Below, in pieces: positions 6,848 through 7,202 of a stretch of 7,202 nt of DNA. Location of the stretch: contig JAILPF010000198.1 in the NCBI GenBank assembly GCA_024699575.1, positions 1 to 7,202 of the forward strand, read 5' to 3'. Origin of the DNA: Acetatifactor sp. (lineage in GTDB: Bacteria; Bacillota; Clostridia; Lachnospirales; Lachnospiraceae). The translations under genes were made by a program, and so were the position numbers. The notes beneath the pieces are model-generated. The model saw only the letters and a list, made by a program, of their open reading frames with translations. It was not told the origin of the DNA and did no database searches. The stretch's first letter is position 1, and each line of letters begins with the position of its first letter.

Positions 6848-7202
6848 TCAGACATCCTCCTCGGGATTATTTTCTCCGGAGGGGTCATATTCAGCTTTGA
6901 ACGCAGTTACCTGCTCGCTTTCCACTCCTTCTGTACTGTCCGGCCAGAAGATAATTTTCAGTGTCAAAAGCATTAATTTTAAATCCAGCCATACTGAATA
7001 ATGCTCTATATATGCCAGATCCAGTTTTAGCTTGTCATAAGGTGACGTGTTATATTTTCCGTATACTTGTGCAAAACCGGCAAGTCCTGCTTTCACTTTC
7101 ATTCGATAGACAAACTCAGGCATGACTTCTACATACTGTGCAATAATTTCCGGTCTCTCAGGTCTCGGCCCGATAAAGGACATATCACCTTTTAAGATAT
7201 TA
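6848..7202 (-). CDS. Initiating undecaprenyl-phosphate sugar-phosphate transferase, C-terminal part (partial at right edge)
   Basis: This is the C-terminal 117 residues of a membrane-associated bacterial sugar transferase (Bac_transf family, WcaJ/WbaP/CpsE-like). Such enzymes start repeat-unit synthesis by moving a sugar-1-phosphate from a UDP-sugar to undecaprenyl phosphate at the inner face of the membrane. The hallmark block KGDMSFIGPRPE is visible, followed by KAGLAGFAQVYGKY and then KLKLDLAYIEHYSVWLDLKL, both typical of the end of the catalytic domain. The frame stays open to the window edge (N-I-L-K-G-D before the first internal Met), so the ATG at 7183 is internal and the real start is outside. 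A short acidic tail ends in EEDV. The codons for this tail also form the GAGGAGG ribosome binding site of the next gene, which starts one base after this stop codon. The donor sugar (glucose, galactose or N-acetyl sugar) cannot be read from this fragment. Confidence 0.95.
   Translation of the reverse strand, partial: NILKGDMSFIGPRPERPEIIAQYVEVMPEFVYRMKVKAGLAGFAQVYGKYNTSPYDKLKLDLAYIEHYSVWLDLKLMLLTLKIIFWPDSTEGVESEQVTAFKAEYDPSGENNPEEDV
6856..6862 (-). promoter_or_regulatory. Ribosome binding site GAGGAGG that fixes the Wzz-like start
   Basis: GAGGAGG lies inside the last codons of the sugar transferase gene. It is 9 bases from the ATG at 6846 and touches the in-frame ATG at 6855. The spacing favours the downstream start and suggests coupled translation with the upstream gene. 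Confidence 0.75.

Noticed and set aside
6847..6888. Longer starts for the Wzz-like protein (6888 and 6855)
   Set aside because: 6888 lies inside the sugar transferase tail without a good site, and 6855 touches GAGGAGG directly, so it is too close for initiation.
6848..7183. A complete 111-residue small protein starting at MSFIGPRPE
   Set aside because: The frame continues upstream with NILKGD, the normal family sequence, so this Met is internal and the gene is cut by the window edge.

Overview
The window is the promoter-distal part of an exopolysaccharide/capsule biosynthesis operon, followed by a separately promoted ATPase gene. Everything convincing is on the minus strand, so transcription runs from the right edge towards base 1. 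Purine-rich Shine-Dalgarno sites (AGGAGG type), moderate G+C, an EpsG-type polymerase and a CpsC-like chain-length protein point to a Gram-positive Firmicute, most likely a gut Clostridia/Lachnospiraceae member. That taxonomic call is an inference from protein style, not a database result.

In transcription order the operon holds: the C-terminal end of an initiating undecaprenyl-phosphate sugar-phosphate transferase, cut by the right edge (6848-7202); a Wzz/CpsC-like chain-length protein with a C-terminal domain resembling a bacterial tyrosine kinase without a P-loop (5782-6846); a GT-A family 2 glycosyltransferase (4988-5785); a multi-pass EpsG-family polymerase (3891-5006); and two GT-B family 4 glycosyltransferases (2557-3876 and 1325-2554). 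Junctions are very tight, in order: 1-nt gap, 4-nt overlap, 19-nt overlap, 14-nt gap, 2-nt gap. Each start has a Shine-Dalgarno site inside or just after the preceding gene, so this is one polycistronic unit whose promoter lies outside the window.

The likely division of labour is that the initiating enzyme loads the first sugar-phosphate on undecaprenyl phosphate, the three transferases extend the repeat unit on the cytoplasmic face, EpsG polymerises outside the membrane, and the Wzz-like protein sets chain length. No flippase is visible; it must lie upstream or elsewhere.

After a 94-nt gap comes an ATPase of the AAA_14/DUF4143 type (16-1230), with its own near-consensus sigma-A promoter (TTGCAA-N17-TATAAT). 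That promoter is embedded in a 17-bp-arm inverted repeat, and a second small dyad sits directly against the ribosome binding site. Parts of this gene are clearly more AT-rich than parts of the operon, and its function is unrelated to sugar assembly, so it looks like a separate and possibly accessory cargo gene. No RNA genes, CRISPR arrays, insertion sequences or convincing rho-independent terminators were found. The only gap between genes is 94 nt, so there is no long empty stretch.
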